DNA of 64,000 nt from DATBVX01 sp963724625 (GCA_963724625.1 CAVRVO010000013.1:248001-312000), one strand, 5' to 3'. Shown: positions 53,004 through 62,704, counted from the stretch's first letter. A program made the numbers and translations. Notes: generated by a model not told the origin, from the letters alone.

Positions 53004-53720
53004 ATGAACACCGCTTCAGCCGCAACGCGCGTTCTGCTGGTCGACGACGATCGGGAGCTGACGGCTATGCTGGCGCAGTACCTTGGAGGGGAGGGGTTCC
53101 AGGTCGAAGCCGTGCATGAAGGCACTGGCGTGCTGGAGCGCCTCAGCGCCGCCAGCATCGATCTGATCGTTCTCGACATCATGCTGCCGGGTCGCAACGG
53201 GCTCGAGGTTCTGCAGGAGTTGCGCCGTCGGGGACAGACCCCCCCAGTCCTGATGCTGACGGCACGGGGCGATGACGTCGATCGGATCCTCGGCCTCGAA
53301 CTGGGCGCGGATGACTACCTGCCCAAACCCTTTAATCCGCGCGAGCTGGCGGCCCGCTTGCGTGCCATTTTGCGCCGCGCACGCGAACCCGGAAGCGCCG
53401 CCGGTACCCCGATTCAACTGGGCCCTATTACGGTTGACCCATCGCGGCATCGAACTGAGGTCAGGGGCGCGGTCGTGGTGCTCACCGGAGCCGAAATGCG
53501 CGTGCTCGAACAGCTGATGCGCCACGCCGGCAAGGTGATCTCACGCGAGCAGCTCACCGAATCGGCGCTCGGCCGCAAGCTCGAGCTCTACGATCGCAGC
53601 ATCGACACGCATGTGAGCAATCTGCGCCGCAAGCTGGCGTTGACTGGCGTTGGTGATCCGGAGATACGCGGCATCCGCGGTGCCGGCTACATGCTGACCG
53701 CCCCAGGTGAGGAGAGCTAG
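53004..53720 (+). CDS. OmpR/CpxR-like response regulator
   Basis: 238 aa. Receiver domain (1 to ~120): VLLVDDDRELTAML, phospho-acceptor Asp in LIVLDIMLPGRNG, MLTARGDDVDRILGLELGADDYLPKPFNPREL, closely resembling CpxR. The C-terminal winged-helix domain has LTGAEMRVLEQLMRHAGKVISREQL and RSIDTHVSNLRRKL. The ATG at 53004 fits the family; the frame continues upstream across the promoter region. It overlaps the kinase gene by one base. Confidence 0.92.
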   Translation: MNTASAATRVLLVDDDRELTAMLAQYLGGEGFQVEAVHEGTGVLERLSAASIDLIVLDIMLPGRNGLEVLQELRRRGQTPPVLMLTARGDDVDRILGLELGADDYLPKPFNPRELAARLRAILRRAREPGSAAGTPIQLGPITVDPSRHRTEVRGAVVVLTGAEMRVLEQLMRHAGKVISREQLTESALGRKLELYDRSIDTHVSNLRRKLALTGVGDPEIRGIRGAGYMLTAPGEES

Positions 53721-55087
53721 TGAGCAGCCTGTTGGCGCGCATCTTCGCCTCGTTCTGGGTGGCGATGGTGCTGATTGTCGCGGGTGCGATCGGTGTCACG
53801 CTTTACGTGCTCGCGGAGCGCACCGAGGGGCCGCAGAGAGACCCGGCGGCGCTCGCGGAGCAGGCGGCAGCTGCCCTGCAGTCCGGTGGCGAAACGGGGC
53901 TCAAGCGCTGGCTTACGGGTCTTGAACATCGGGATCTGGATACGCGGCTGTTCGTGGTCGGCCCTACGGGCCAGGAACTTCTCGGCCGCCCCATCCCGCA
54001 TTTTCTGGCGCGACGCCTGGCCCGCAACACACTCGAGCCAGGCCACGAGCGCCCGCCACCACTAGCGGAACAAGGCGCGCGCTACCGGCCGCCACAACCG
54101 TTGCCACTGATCATCGCCGGCGATGGCACCGTGTATCGGCTGGCGCTGATGCCGCGCAGACCGGAATTTTTCGACACGCTGGAGGTCCCGCAGGCGCGGG
54201 GCGCAATCCTGCTGCTCGCGATCCTGGTCACGACTTTGATCAGCTGGTGGCTGGCACGTTCGGTCACCCGGCCGGTTCGGGTGCTGACATCTGCAACGCG
54301 TGCCCTGGCGAGCGGCGACCTCGAAATCCGCCTGCCGCAGGTGGCCAAGCGACGCGACGAGCTGGGAGTCCTGGCGCGCGACTTCGAGGAGATGGCGCGC
54401 CGCTTGCGCGAATTGTTGCTCGGGCGGGAGCGGTTGTTACGGGATGTCTCGCATGAACTGCGCTCGCCTCTTGCTCGCATGCAAGTGGCGGTGGCCCTGG
54501 GGCGTCAACCTGGCGGAGATGTCGCCCAGACGCTGCAGCGGATCGAGTCGGAAGCGGCGCGGCTCGATGCGCTTATCGACCACGTGCTCAAGCTGTCACG
54601 ACTGGATGCGGGTGCTGCAGCGCTGACACGCGAACCGGCTGACCTCGTGGGGCTGGTCGACCAGGTGGCGCGTGACGCGAGCTTCGAAGGCCAGGGGCGC
54701 AACGTAAGAGTTCAGTGGGATCCGCCTGAGCACGCGGTCACGGTACGCGCCGATGCGGAGTTGCTTGCGAGTGCAATCGAAAATGTGGTGCGCAACGCCC
54801 TGCGCTACAGTCCGCCTGGTTCCAGCGTCGAAATCGCGCTGCATTCCAATCCAGATAAGGTGCGGCTCGTGGTCCGCGATCACGGACCCGGGGTTCCGGA
54901 AGGGGATTTGCAACACATCTTCGAGCCATTCTTCCGGGTCGCTGAGTCGCGCAGCCGTGAGAGTGGCGGCGACGGCATCGGTCTCGCGATCACCGCGCGA
55001 GTGCTCGCCGCACACGGCGGCGCGACACGCGCGCAAAACGCTCCGACGGGTGACGGTCTGCAGGTGGAACTCAGCTTGCCCGCATGA
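53720..55087 (+). CDS. CpxA-like sensor histidine kinase
   Basis: 455 aa. GTG start overlapping the regulator's stop by one base. N-terminal SSLLARIFASFWVAMVLIVAG is like CpxA's first helix. Then come a periplasmic domain (~35-155), a second helix (ILLLAILVTTLISWWLA), a HAMP region, the H-box (RDVSHELRSPLARMQVAV), N-box (AIENVVRNALRYSP), G boxes (VRDHGPGVP, GGDGIGLAI) and FEPFFRV. It would autophosphorylate on envelope stress and pass phosphate to the adjacent regulator; the Spy/CpxP-like protein is the likely feedback inhibitor, by analogy with E. coli. Confidence 0.92.
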   Translation: MSSLLARIFASFWVAMVLIVAGAIGVTLYVLAERTEGPQRDPAALAEQAAAALQSGGETGLKRWLTGLEHRDLDTRLFVVGPTGQELLGRPIPHFLARRLARNTLEPGHERPPPLAEQGARYRPPQPLPLIIAGDGTVYRLALMPRRPEFFDTLEVPQARGAILLLAILVTTLISWWLARSVTRPVRVLTSATRALASGDLEIRLPQVAKRRDELGVLARDFEEMARRLRELLLGRERLLRDVSHELRSPLARMQVAVALGRQPGGDVAQTLQRIESEAARLDALIDHVLKLSRLDAGAAALTREPADLVGLVDQVARDASFEGQGRNVRVQWDPPEHAVTVRADAELLASAIENVVRNALRYSPPGSSVEIALHSNPDKVRLVVRDHGPGVPEGDLQHIFEPFFRVAESRSRESGGDGIGLAITARVLAAHGGATRAQNAPTGDGLQVELSLPA

Positions 55088-55099
55088 TCGAGAGTCCGC

Positions 55100-56515
55100 C
55101 TAGCGTGCAGCGTGATCCGCCAATACTTGCGCAACGCACTGAGTGACCTTCACTCCCGTCTCGATGTGCAGAAACTCGTTTGGACCGTGCGCATTGGCGT
55201 GCGGTCCGAGCACGCCGGTGACAAGGAACTGCGTCTTCGGAAACCGCTCCCCGAGCATGCCCATGAACGGAATACTGCCGCCACAGCCGAGATGCACCGC
55301 GTCCTTGCCAAAGAAATCGCGTGAGGCGTGCATCACCGACTGTTCGAGCCACGGCTCGAACGCGGGTGCGTCCCAACCGCCCATCGCCGAACCGGCGGTA
55401 AAGCTCACGCCTGCGCCGTAGGGCGGATCGGCTTGCAGCGTGGCGGTGAGAAGTTTCGCGACCTGAACCGGGTCGCTGGTAGGTGGCAATCGCAGAGACA
55501 ACTTCACACTGACCTGCGGCACGAGCACGTTCCCGGCATTCTGCAGGGCAGGCAGACCGTCGAGGCCGGTGATGGTCAGACTCGGCTTCCATGTCGTGTT
55601 GAGGAGGAGCTCGACTGGATCGGTGGAGAGTGGACGGGCACCGGGGATGAAAGGCATGCGGGTCACGACCTCATCGCCCAGCACTGCCGCGGCGATGGCG
55701 ACCTGCCTGCGCCGTTCGGCCGGGATCGGCACGTACATGGGCTCGATCAGCAGGTCGCCGGTGACTTCATTTTCGATGCGCGACAGGAGTTGGCGCAGCA
55801 CGCGAATGCAGGAAGGTGCCGTGCCGCTGCCCATCCCGGAATGCACACCTTCTTCGAGGATCCGTACCTGCAGGGTTCCGAGCAGATTCCCGCGCAGCGA
55901 AGTCGTGCACCAGAGCTGATCGTAGTTGCCGCACTCCGCATCGAGACATACCACGAGGCTCGGGGTGCCGAGGCGTGATGCGAGCGCATCGACATGGAAT
56001 GGCAGATCGGTGCTACCGCTTTCCTCGCAGGCTTCGATGAGAACTACACAGCGGGCACGGGGAATTCGCTGCGCATCGAGGGCGGCGATCGCTGCCAGGG
56101 ATGCAAATACGGCGTAGCCATCGTCGGCGCCGCCGCGCCCGTAGAGTTTTCCGTCGCGGATCACCGGTTCCCACGGACCGAGCCCTTCGTGCCATCCGGT
56201 GAACTCCGGTTGCTTGTCGAGGTGACCGTAGAGCAGCACGCAATCGTCGATCTGCCCGGGAATGTCGATGAACAGGAGGGGAGTGCGTCCCGCGATGCGA
56301 CGGATCTCGACCGTCATGCCATCGATCGGCTGCGCCTGGCACCAGCGCGCCATCAATTGGATGGCGGCCTCCATGTGCCCGTGTTGTTCCCACTGCGGGT
56401 CGAACAGGGGCGACTTGTTCGGAATGCGCACGTACTCGCAGAGCTGCGGGACGATGGATTTCAGCCACTGCCCCGCGATCGATTCCTTGAGCCGGGTCTT
56501 ATCAAGTGTGTTCAT
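55100..56515 (-). CDS. M20 family metallopeptidase (dipeptidase type)
   Basis: 471 aa. Zinc-binding and catalytic residues of the M20 family are visible: LLYGHLDKQPE, GRGGADDGYA, EACEESGS, CLDAECGN and the final His in GPHANAHGPNEFL. An inserted dimerisation domain lies at ~200-370. It probably hydrolyses dipeptides or acyl-amino acids in the cytoplasm; no signal peptide. The upstream spacer (56516-56557) is AT-rich with TATCTTATTAGATA and may carry the promoter. Convergent with the cpxA-like gene. Confidence 0.9.
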   Translation of the reverse strand: MNTLDKTRLKESIAGQWLKSIVPQLCEYVRIPNKSPLFDPQWEQHGHMEAAIQLMARWCQAQPIDGMTVEIRRIAGRTPLLFIDIPGQIDDCVLLYGHLDKQPEFTGWHEGLGPWEPVIRDGKLYGRGGADDGYAVFASLAAIAALDAQRIPRARCVVLIEACEESGSTDLPFHVDALASRLGTPSLVVCLDAECGNYDQLWCTTSLRGNLLGTLQVRILEEGVHSGMGSGTAPSCIRVLRQLLSRIENEVTGDLLIEPMYVPIPAERRRQVAIAAAVLGDEVVTRMPFIPGARPLSTDPVELLLNTTWKPSLTITGLDGLPALQNAGNVLVPQVSVKLSLRLPPTSDPVQVAKLLTATLQADPPYGAGVSFTAGSAMGGWDAPAFEPWLEQSVMHASRDFFGKDAVHLGCGGSIPFMGMLGERFPKTQFLVTGVLGPHANAHGPNEFLHIETGVKVTQCVAQVLADHAAR

Positions 56516-56557
56516 AAAATCAATACCTTACAGGCTATATCTAATAAGATAGATTGC

Positions 56558-57358
56558 TCAGCCTTTGGGCCAGCCAAAGAAGGCTCGCACGTTGGCGGTG
56601 GTCTGGCGCGCAAGCGCATCGGCAGGCTCGCCACGCAAAGAGGCCACCGTCGTCAGGATATGAGGCAGGTACATCGGCTCATTGCGCCGAGTGGCGGGCT
56701 TGGGCTCGAGGTCGCGCGGCAACAGGTAGGGCCCATCGGTTTCGAGCATCAGGCGTTCGGCCGGGATCCGTGTCACGAGTTCCTTGAGCTCGCGGCCGCG
56801 ACGCTCATCGTTGATCCAGCCAGTGACACCGATATACAAGCCGAGCGAGAGGTACTCATCAAGCTCGGCGCGAGTTCCGGTGAAGCAGTGAGCCACTGCG
56901 GCCGGAAGCTGCCGCAGCCGCTCGCGCAGGATGGCCACGAAGTCCTGATGCGCGTCGCGCTGGTGCAGGAATACCGGCAGGCGCGCCTCCGCCGCCAGCT
57001 CGAGCTGTTCGGCAAAGGCCCGTTGCTGCTCGGCTCGAGGTGAGAAATCGCGAAAGTAATCGAGGCCACATTCGCCCGCAGCACACACCTCAGTAGCCTG
57101 CAACAGGCTGCGCAGCTCCGAGCGCTGCTCGGCCGTGAATTCCTTCGCGTGATGCGGATGAACCCCGGCGGTCGCCCGCAGCACGCCCGGAAATTCGCGC
57201 ACCAGTTCAATGGCACGCCGGGTGCTGGAAATGCTCGAGCCGGTGACGATCATGTGCGTCACGCCCGCCGCGTGCGCCCGTTCGAGCACCCGATTGCGAT
57301 CCACGTCGTAGCTGTCGTGCGCGAGATTGATTCCAATGTCGATGAGTGCTTCGGGCAT
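56558..57358 (-). CDS. tatD: TatD family DNase
   Basis: 266 aa TIM-barrel metal-dependent hydrolase. It follows E. coli TatD closely: DIGINLAHDSY at the start (not the DSHCHL of YcfH/YjjV), GVHPHHAKEF, GECGLDYFRDFSPRAEQQRAF, FLHQRDAHQDF, AHCFTGT, GVTGWINDERRG and ETDGPYLLPRDL. TatD is a cytoplasmic 3'-5' exonuclease linked to oxidative DNA damage; despite its name it is not part of Tat export. 42 bases upstream of the M20 gene, possibly co-transcribed. Confidence 0.92.
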   Translation of the reverse strand: MPEALIDIGINLAHDSYDVDRNRVLERAHAAGVTHMIVTGSSISSTRRAIELVREFPGVLRATAGVHPHHAKEFTAEQRSELRSLLQATEVCAAGECGLDYFRDFSPRAEQQRAFAEQLELAAEARLPVFLHQRDAHQDFVAILRERLRQLPAAVAHCFTGTRAELDEYLSLGLYIGVTGWINDERRGRELKELVTRIPAERLMLETDGPYLLPRDLEPKPATRRNEPMYLPHILTTVASLRGEPADALARQTTANVRAFFGWPKG

Positions 57359-57482
57359 CGTTACGGGAGGACCTGAAAGCGTACCTGGCTGCGGTGGCGG
57401 GATTGCATGCTATCTTGCGCCGCCGGGCAAGTGAGCCCTCAAGCTTCCCCCAGGCACGCGCGAGCGGTCGAGTCACGAGCAC

Positions 57483-58229
57483 ATGCGCAAATCCGATTTG
57501 ATGATCTTGATCCTGATGGCGGCTGGCGCCGTGCAGGCACAGGAAATTGACCCCGCGGATCTCGAGGGGCGTATCGAGTATGCGTATTTCACTGCTGATG
57601 CCAATGCGCTGCGCAATCTGGTCGGCGCGACGCAGAATTCGTTAGCCAAGGGCAGCGGTGGCGCGCTCGCCCACTATCAGCGCGGCCAGGTGCAGTATCG
57701 GCTCGGGCAGGTGCTCGAGGCGCAGCACGATGCGAAGGCGCCGGAGGCCTTCTCGGCGTGCGTCGATGCGCTCGGTAAAGCGATCGATGCCGACAAGCAA
57801 TTCGCCGAGGCGTACGCACTGCAAGCGGCTTGCTATGCGAGCCTTGCGGAACTGAAGGCCTGGAAGGTCGTGGATGTGCCATTGGCCGGCTCGCGCCTGG
57901 ACAGGGCACTGAAGCTTGCGCCGAAAAACCCGCGCGTCGCACTGGTCGACGCGCTGAGTGACTACGAGCGATCACGAGCTTCGGGCGAAGATCGCAAGCG
58001 CGCCTGTTCCAAGTTCGAGAAGGCCGCGCAGCTCTTCGATGCCTCCCCGGAAGAGACCAAGGTGCCGGCGTGGGGCGCGGCGGATGCGTATCTCTACGTA
58101 GGCAGGTGCCTGGACGAAGGCGGTGATGTCCTGGGTGCGCGCAGTGCGCTGGAACGCGCCCTCATCATCGCACCCGATTTCGCCGTCGCTCGCGCCGAGC
58201 TGCGGCGCGTTGTCGCCCCGAAGTCCTGA
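57483..58229 (+). CDS. Secreted TPR-like protein of unknown function
   Basis: 248 aa. Signal peptide MRKSDLMILILMAAGAVQAQ, cleaved near AQA-QE. The rest is helical, with TPR-like units (AHYQRGQVQYRLGQVLEAQ, AYALQAACYASLAELKAW, GARSALERALIIAPDFAVARAEL). No catalytic motif. Divergent from tatD, and convergent with the outer-membrane protein gene with only six bases between. Confidence 0.72.
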   Translation: MRKSDLMILILMAAGAVQAQEIDPADLEGRIEYAYFTADANALRNLVGATQNSLAKGSGGALAHYQRGQVQYRLGQVLEAQHDAKAPEAFSACVDALGKAIDADKQFAEAYALQAACYASLAELKAWKVVDVPLAGSRLDRALKLAPKNPRVALVDALSDYERSRASGEDRKRACSKFEKAAQLFDASPEETKVPAWGAADAYLYVGRCLDEGGDVLGARSALERALIIAPDFAVARAELRRVVAPKS

Positions 58230-58235
58230 TTTTCC

Positions 58236-59486
58236 CTAGTACCTGAAGCGGAACGCGCACTGTATCGTGCGTTCGCGAAACTCCTCATCAAGCCCCATCA
58301 GTGTGCGCTGTTCGAGCACCCCCTTGACCTGCAGGGCCTCGAGCCACAGCTGCCAGTGCTCGCCGAAGTCGTAACTGTAGTCGAGGGTCCAGCCCTCGGC
58401 ATCCTGGTAACCGTTGAAATAAACTGCACCGCGCAGCGTGTAGGTCGACAGATTGTCGTAGCGAGCAGTGACCCGGTGTGGGCCGAAAGCGCCGCTGACC
58501 AATGCGAAATACGACTCGAAGGCGAGGCGGATCAGTCCGAGGCCGTCGCTGCTCGGTCCGACGGCGGTGTCACCGTCCATCCATTGCGCCACGAATGTCC
58601 AATCCGGTCGCCACTCGAAGCGCAGTCCGGCACTGTCGAAGCGGGTCAGCCAGGCGTTCTCGAATCCATTGCTGGCTGCGGGATCGCCGCGATTGTCGTA
58701 GTGAAGCACCCTGAGCTCGAGTCGCTCAGGCCAGGTGGCCTGCGCGCCCAGGTAGTAGCCGGGCCGATCGTCGATTTCATGGAAGAACTCGACCTGGTGC
58801 CTGGCCGTGCTGTCGGCGAAGATCTTTGGAAGTCCACCGAACAGGGCCGTCTGGCGATCGTGGATCGCCCAGCCGCGCTCGAAGATTTGCACGCCGAGTG
58901 GATCGTTCCAGCCGTACATAGAGCCGACGAGGCTGAGGTCCACACCACTGCCGGTCCGCGAGCCGAGCCACGTGAGCTCCGCCTCGGCGCCAACGATGCG
59001 TAATTCCTCGCCGAGCCAGGTATTGATCGCGGCGGGGCTGAGCGAGTACGCGCTTTGCCACCCTGCATCGCGATTCTCCAGCGAGATCGGCGGGTAGTAG
59101 GCGCCCAGCCTGGTCTGCCAGCGCCACGCAGAGGAGGGGTAGGGACGCCACTCGAGAAACGCTTCGGTGACGTCGACCGGATTCTTGTCGTGATCCGAGT
59201 AGCTGTCGATGGTCAGGTGTGCGTCGATCGTCTCCGTCACGGGTCCACGGTACTCCAGGAAGAATCGTCCGAACTGGGGCTGGTCGTGGTCCTGGTCGAA
59301 TCGGGCCAGGCCGAGACCACCTTGGGTGAATGAACGATCGACGTCTGTGTCGATGTAACGGACATCGATCTGGATATCGAGCTCGTGTTCGGACCAATCG
59401 GTGGCCGAGCTGGTCACTGGGCACGCGAGGAGCGCTGCAATCACAACGCGACTCGCCCGGCGCAAGCTGAGGGCGTCAGTATCCAT
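58236..59486 (-). CDS. Porin-like outer-membrane beta-barrel protein
   Basis: 416 aa. N-terminal signal peptide (SRVVIAALLACPVTSSA) and alternating hydrophobic/polar strands rich in Trp, Tyr and Arg throughout (for example WRWQTRLGAYYPP, GLRFEWRPDWTFVAQWMDG, WTLDYSYDFGEHWQLWLEA). It ends in FRFRY, a C-terminal aromatic typical of beta-barrels inserted by BAM. Substrate unknown. Its ATG lies within the end of the cupredoxin gene (11-base overlap), so the two are co-expressed. Confidence 0.72.
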   Translation of the reverse strand: MDTDALSLRRASRVVIAALLACPVTSSATDWSEHELDIQIDVRYIDTDVDRSFTQGGLGLARFDQDHDQPQFGRFFLEYRGPVTETIDAHLTIDSYSDHDKNPVDVTEAFLEWRPYPSSAWRWQTRLGAYYPPISLENRDAGWQSAYSLSPAAINTWLGEELRIVGAEAELTWLGSRTGSGVDLSLVGSMYGWNDPLGVQIFERGWAIHDRQTALFGGLPKIFADSTARHQVEFFHEIDDRPGYYLGAQATWPERLELRVLHYDNRGDPAASNGFENAWLTRFDSAGLRFEWRPDWTFVAQWMDGDTAVGPSSDGLGLIRLAFESYFALVSGAFGPHRVTARYDNLSTYTLRGAVYFNGYQDAEGWTLDYSYDFGEHWQLWLEALQVKGVLEQRTLMGLDEEFRERTIQCAFRFRY

Positions 59487-60153
59487 TGCGGCTCGCCTTG
59501 GTCGGCTTAGGGCGCAACTCAGGCGAGAGTGCCTTCGTCAGGCGCAGCATGACCGGCGGCTGCGCATATACGCTGACCTGCACTTCTTTCGTGACCTCGT
59601 CATTGGATTCGTTGAAGCGCGGATTCCATGCACTGATCTCGTAGTCGCCTGCTGGCAATCCATCGAGGTGCAACGTCCCGGATGCTCCGGTCTTGCCGAA
59701 GTACGGCGATGGCGTCACGTAGATGTAGCCGAGCATGTTGTCGTGAATGTTGCAGCCGAGCACGACGAGGCCGGCCTGGTCGAATAGCAGCGGCGGGTAC
59801 ACGTGACCGCGGTACAGCGAGAGCTGAAAACGCTTTGCCGGCGAAAACGAATAGACCTGGTGAGCGACGTTGTCGCTGTTGGGAAAGTCGACTGGTGTGC
59901 CGGCGCGGATCACGAGAATGCGCGGCACGAACTGGCGATCCACCTGATCCATGACGGCGTGATGGGATCCTTCTACTGGTGTGGGCGCATCGGCGCCATG
60001 CCGGGGACTCGCGACGATGACAACGTCGCTCACCGGGCGGCCATCGCGGTCCAGAACTCCGATCTCCAGGTCAGCCCCAATGCCCGACGCTGCCCACAGG
60101 GACAGCATGCAAGTCGCTGACAGCAAACCCGCCAAATGGCCAAAACGCAGCAT
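59476..60153 (-). CDS. Secreted cupredoxin-like protein (annotated elsewhere as methylamine utilization protein)
   Basis: 225 aa. Signal peptide (LAGLLSATCMLSLWAASGIGA), an N-terminal part like a carboxypeptidase-regulatory strand set, and a plastocyanin-like fold with probable type 1 copper ligands: His in NSDNVAHQVYSF, then Cys-His-Met in LGCNIHDNMLGYIYV. It ends with a second beta-sandwich (LDGLPAGDYEISAWNPR). Such proteins are often named methylamine utilization proteins, but the function is unproven. The ATG at 60153 fits the signal peptide. Operon with the outer-membrane protein and divergent from an EAL-domain gene, an arrangement I recall from other gammaproteobacteria. Confidence 0.75.
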   Translation of the reverse strand: MLRFGHLAGLLSATCMLSLWAASGIGADLEIGVLDRDGRPVSDVVIVASPRHGADAPTPVEGSHHAVMDQVDRQFVPRILVIRAGTPVDFPNSDNVAHQVYSFSPAKRFQLSLYRGHVYPPLLFDQAGLVVLGCNIHDNMLGYIYVTPSPYFGKTGASGTLHLDGLPAGDYEISAWNPRFNESNDEVTKEVQVSVYAQPPVMLRLTKALSPELRPKPTKASRNGY

Positions 60154-60319
60154 GGGCAGCCGACCCTCAGGAGCCAGTGGCGGCAATGAATCACGCTGTG
60201 TGGGCACCAAGTTTGATCCACGTCCCAGTTTGACAATAGCTGGGTGGCTGCGATGCAGCGACCTCTCTAGATTGCGGAATGAGTAGCGTTTTCTAGGAGC
60301 GCGAGCCGCACCAACGCAC

Positions 60320-62704
60320 ATGCAGAGTTTTCGCACCCGCATCCTGGGCCTGCTGCTGGCCATCGTCGTGACCACCCAGCTTGCGACGATGTTTGCGCTG
60401 GTGGTGCAGACGCACCGCGAGGCCCAGTCGCGTGCCCAGCAGCAACTCAGCTCTGGTGGACGCGTGCTCGCCAGCATCATGCACTCGCGAGCCGAACAGC
60501 TTCGCGATGCGGTGCACGTACTCGTGGCGGATTACGGATTCAAGGAAGCCGTAACTTCTGCGGACCAGGAAACCATTCTTTCCGCACTGGACAATAGCGC
60601 CGCACGTATCGATGCAGATCTGGCTGCATTCTTCGATCCGAGCGGCCAGGTGATCGCCACAACACTTCCAGGTCTGCCAGATGCCAGCGCGATGCGCTGG
60701 CCCCCGCTGGGTGCGGCCGCTCACGATTCCGGCGTCATCTATCGAAGCATCAACAACAAGCCCTATCTGCTGGTGATCGCGCCGGTGCGGGCGCCGGCTG
60801 CGGTTGGCTGGGCAGCCATCGGTTTCGGGATCGATTCGGTACTGGCCAGCGAGATGCGCTCGCTCCTTGGCGTCGACGTTTCGTACTTCGACAGCAACCG
60901 CGGCGCGAATACGCTGGTGTCATCGCTCGATTCCTCGCTCCGCATGGCATTGCGTGCCGAGGTACAGAAGCGACTGAGTGCGACCGGGCGTGCCGAACAA
61001 GTCTCGCTCGATGGCGATGACTATGTACTGTTGATCGAGCCGCTCGAGGGCGCGGGCGGGCAACTCTACGTGGTCCTGCAGACCTCGCTCGCCGAAATCC
61101 TCAAGCCCTTCGATACCCTGCGTGCCACCATCCTGGCGGTGGCGCTGCTCGCGGTGCTGCTGGCAGTCCCGCTCGCAACGATGCTGGCGCGCAGCGCCAG
61201 CCGTCCAGTGGACAAGCTGGTGGCGGCCGCACAGCGCATCGAAGGCGGCAACTATTCTCAGCAGGTCGACTTGAGCGGCACGCAGGAATTTCGTGCGCTC
61301 GCCTCAACGTTGAACTCGATGCAGTCACGCATCGCGGAGCGCGAGCAGCACATCCGTTTCCAGTCCTCGCACGATGAACTGACGGGACTGCCAAATCGCA
61401 CGCTGTTTCGTGAGTTCCTGCTGACGACGTTGGTGGTGGACCCGAACGCATCGCTCGCGCTATTGACGGTCGAGGTCCGCGACCTGGATCAGATCAATGC
61501 CTCCTTCGGCCATGCGTTCGGCGAGGAAGTGATCCGCGAGATTGCCAGTCGTATCACCGCCCGCGTGGGTGCCGACGATCGCGTCGCACGCAGCGAGGCA
61601 GCACAGTTCATGGTGATGGTACCTGGTGCTGATGAAGGAAGCGCGCGCCACCTCGCAGCGCAGATCCTCGAATCGATCCGCTCCGGCCTCATCCGCGAAG
61701 ACGTGCCAATCAGCTTGGATGCTTTCGTCGCATTGTGTGTGTGCCCGGCGCATGGCAAGGAAGCCGACGTCCTGCTGCGCCGTCTGGATTCCGCGCTGTG
61801 TGACGCTCGAGCGCTTGCAACTTCGGTGGTGGTGTACCAGCCGGGGCGCGAAGAAGGCCACCGACGGCAGCTTGCGATCCTGGGTGACCTGCGACGCGCC
61901 ATCGCGAAAGGTGAGCTGTCCCTGCACTACCAGCCGAAGGTCGACATGGCGACCAAGCAAGTACGAAGCCTCGAAGCCCTGGTGCGCTGGAATCATCCGC
62001 GCCATGGGGCCATTCCACCGGGAGAATTCGTACCCCTGGCGGAACGCGCCGGCAGCATCATCCTGCTGACGAGCTGGGTGCTGAAGAGCGCCCAGGAACA
62101 GATGCAGGCCTGGCACAAGGATGGCTTCGAAATCGACGTGTCCGTCAACCTGTCGGCGGCCGACCTGGGCGACCCGGAGCTTCCGGAACTGGTGCGCAAG
62201 CGCCTTAGCGGGGGGATACCCCTTGCCAGCCACCTGGTGCTCGAGATCACCGAGAGCGCCGTGATGCGCGAGACGGCGAACGCGATCCGCGTGATGGAGG
62301 AGCTGCGGCACGACGGAGTGCGCTTCTCGATCGATGACTTCGGCACCGGCTATTCATCGCTCGCCCAGCTCAAGCGGCTGCCGGTGGACGAGATCAAGAT
62401 CGACAAGTCCTTCATCGTCGACCTGAAACGTCAGACCGATGATGAGGTCATTGTGCGCTCGACCATCGAGCTGGGGCACAGCCTCGGCGTGAAAGTCGTC
62501 GCCGAAGGCGTCGAAACCGCCGATGGCTGGGAAATGCTCCGCCAGATGGGATGCGATCTGGCGCAAGGCTACTTCATCAGCGCACCGCTTCCGGCCGCGC
62601 AGATCGTCAACTGGGTGCGCGCACTCAACTCCAAACTCGAAACGGCCGAGACTCCGACTCAGCAAGTGCGCATCCTCAAAGAGCATCGTCGCAACAACGC
62701 CTAG
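60320..62704 (+). CDS. Membrane-bound cyclic-di-GMP phosphodiesterase (Cache-HAMP-degenerate GGDEF-EAL)
   Basis: 794 aa. First membrane helix ~7-29, a periplasmic Cache-like sensor (~30-265), second helix (~270-290), HAMP (~290-345), a GGDEF domain (~355-515) and an EAL domain (~530-780). The GGDEF motif is replaced by SEAAQF (VARSEAAQFMVM), so cyclase activity is not expected. The EAL domain keeps EALVRWNHP, the E-x-T-E motif LEITES, DDFGTGYSSL, DEIKIDKSFI and AEGVE, so it should hydrolyse c-di-GMP. The sensor may read a periplasmic signal related to the divergent cupredoxin/porin pair. Confidence 0.9.
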   Translation: MQSFRTRILGLLLAIVVTTQLATMFALVVQTHREAQSRAQQQLSSGGRVLASIMHSRAEQLRDAVHVLVADYGFKEAVTSADQETILSALDNSAARIDADLAAFFDPSGQVIATTLPGLPDASAMRWPPLGAAAHDSGVIYRSINNKPYLLVIAPVRAPAAVGWAAIGFGIDSVLASEMRSLLGVDVSYFDSNRGANTLVSSLDSSLRMALRAEVQKRLSATGRAEQVSLDGDDYVLLIEPLEGAGGQLYVVLQTSLAEILKPFDTLRATILAVALLAVLLAVPLATMLARSASRPVDKLVAAAQRIEGGNYSQQVDLSGTQEFRALASTLNSMQSRIAEREQHIRFQSSHDELTGLPNRTLFREFLLTTLVVDPNASLALLTVEVRDLDQINASFGHAFGEEVIREIASRITARVGADDRVARSEAAQFMVMVPGADEGSARHLAAQILESIRSGLIREDVPISLDAFVALCVCPAHGKEADVLLRRLDSALCDARALATSVVVYQPGREEGHRRQLAILGDLRRAIAKGELSLHYQPKVDMATKQVRSLEALVRWNHPRHGAIPPGEFVPLAERAGSIILLTSWVLKSAQEQMQAWHKDGFEIDVSVNLSAADLGDPELPELVRKRLSGGIPLASHLVLEITESAVMRETANAIRVMEELRHDGVRFSIDDFGTGYSSLAQLKRLPVDEIKIDKSFIVDLKRQTDDEVIVRSTIELGHSLGVKVVAEGVETADGWEMLRQMGCDLAQGYFISAPLPAAQIVNWVRALNSKLETAETPTQQVRILKEHRRNNA

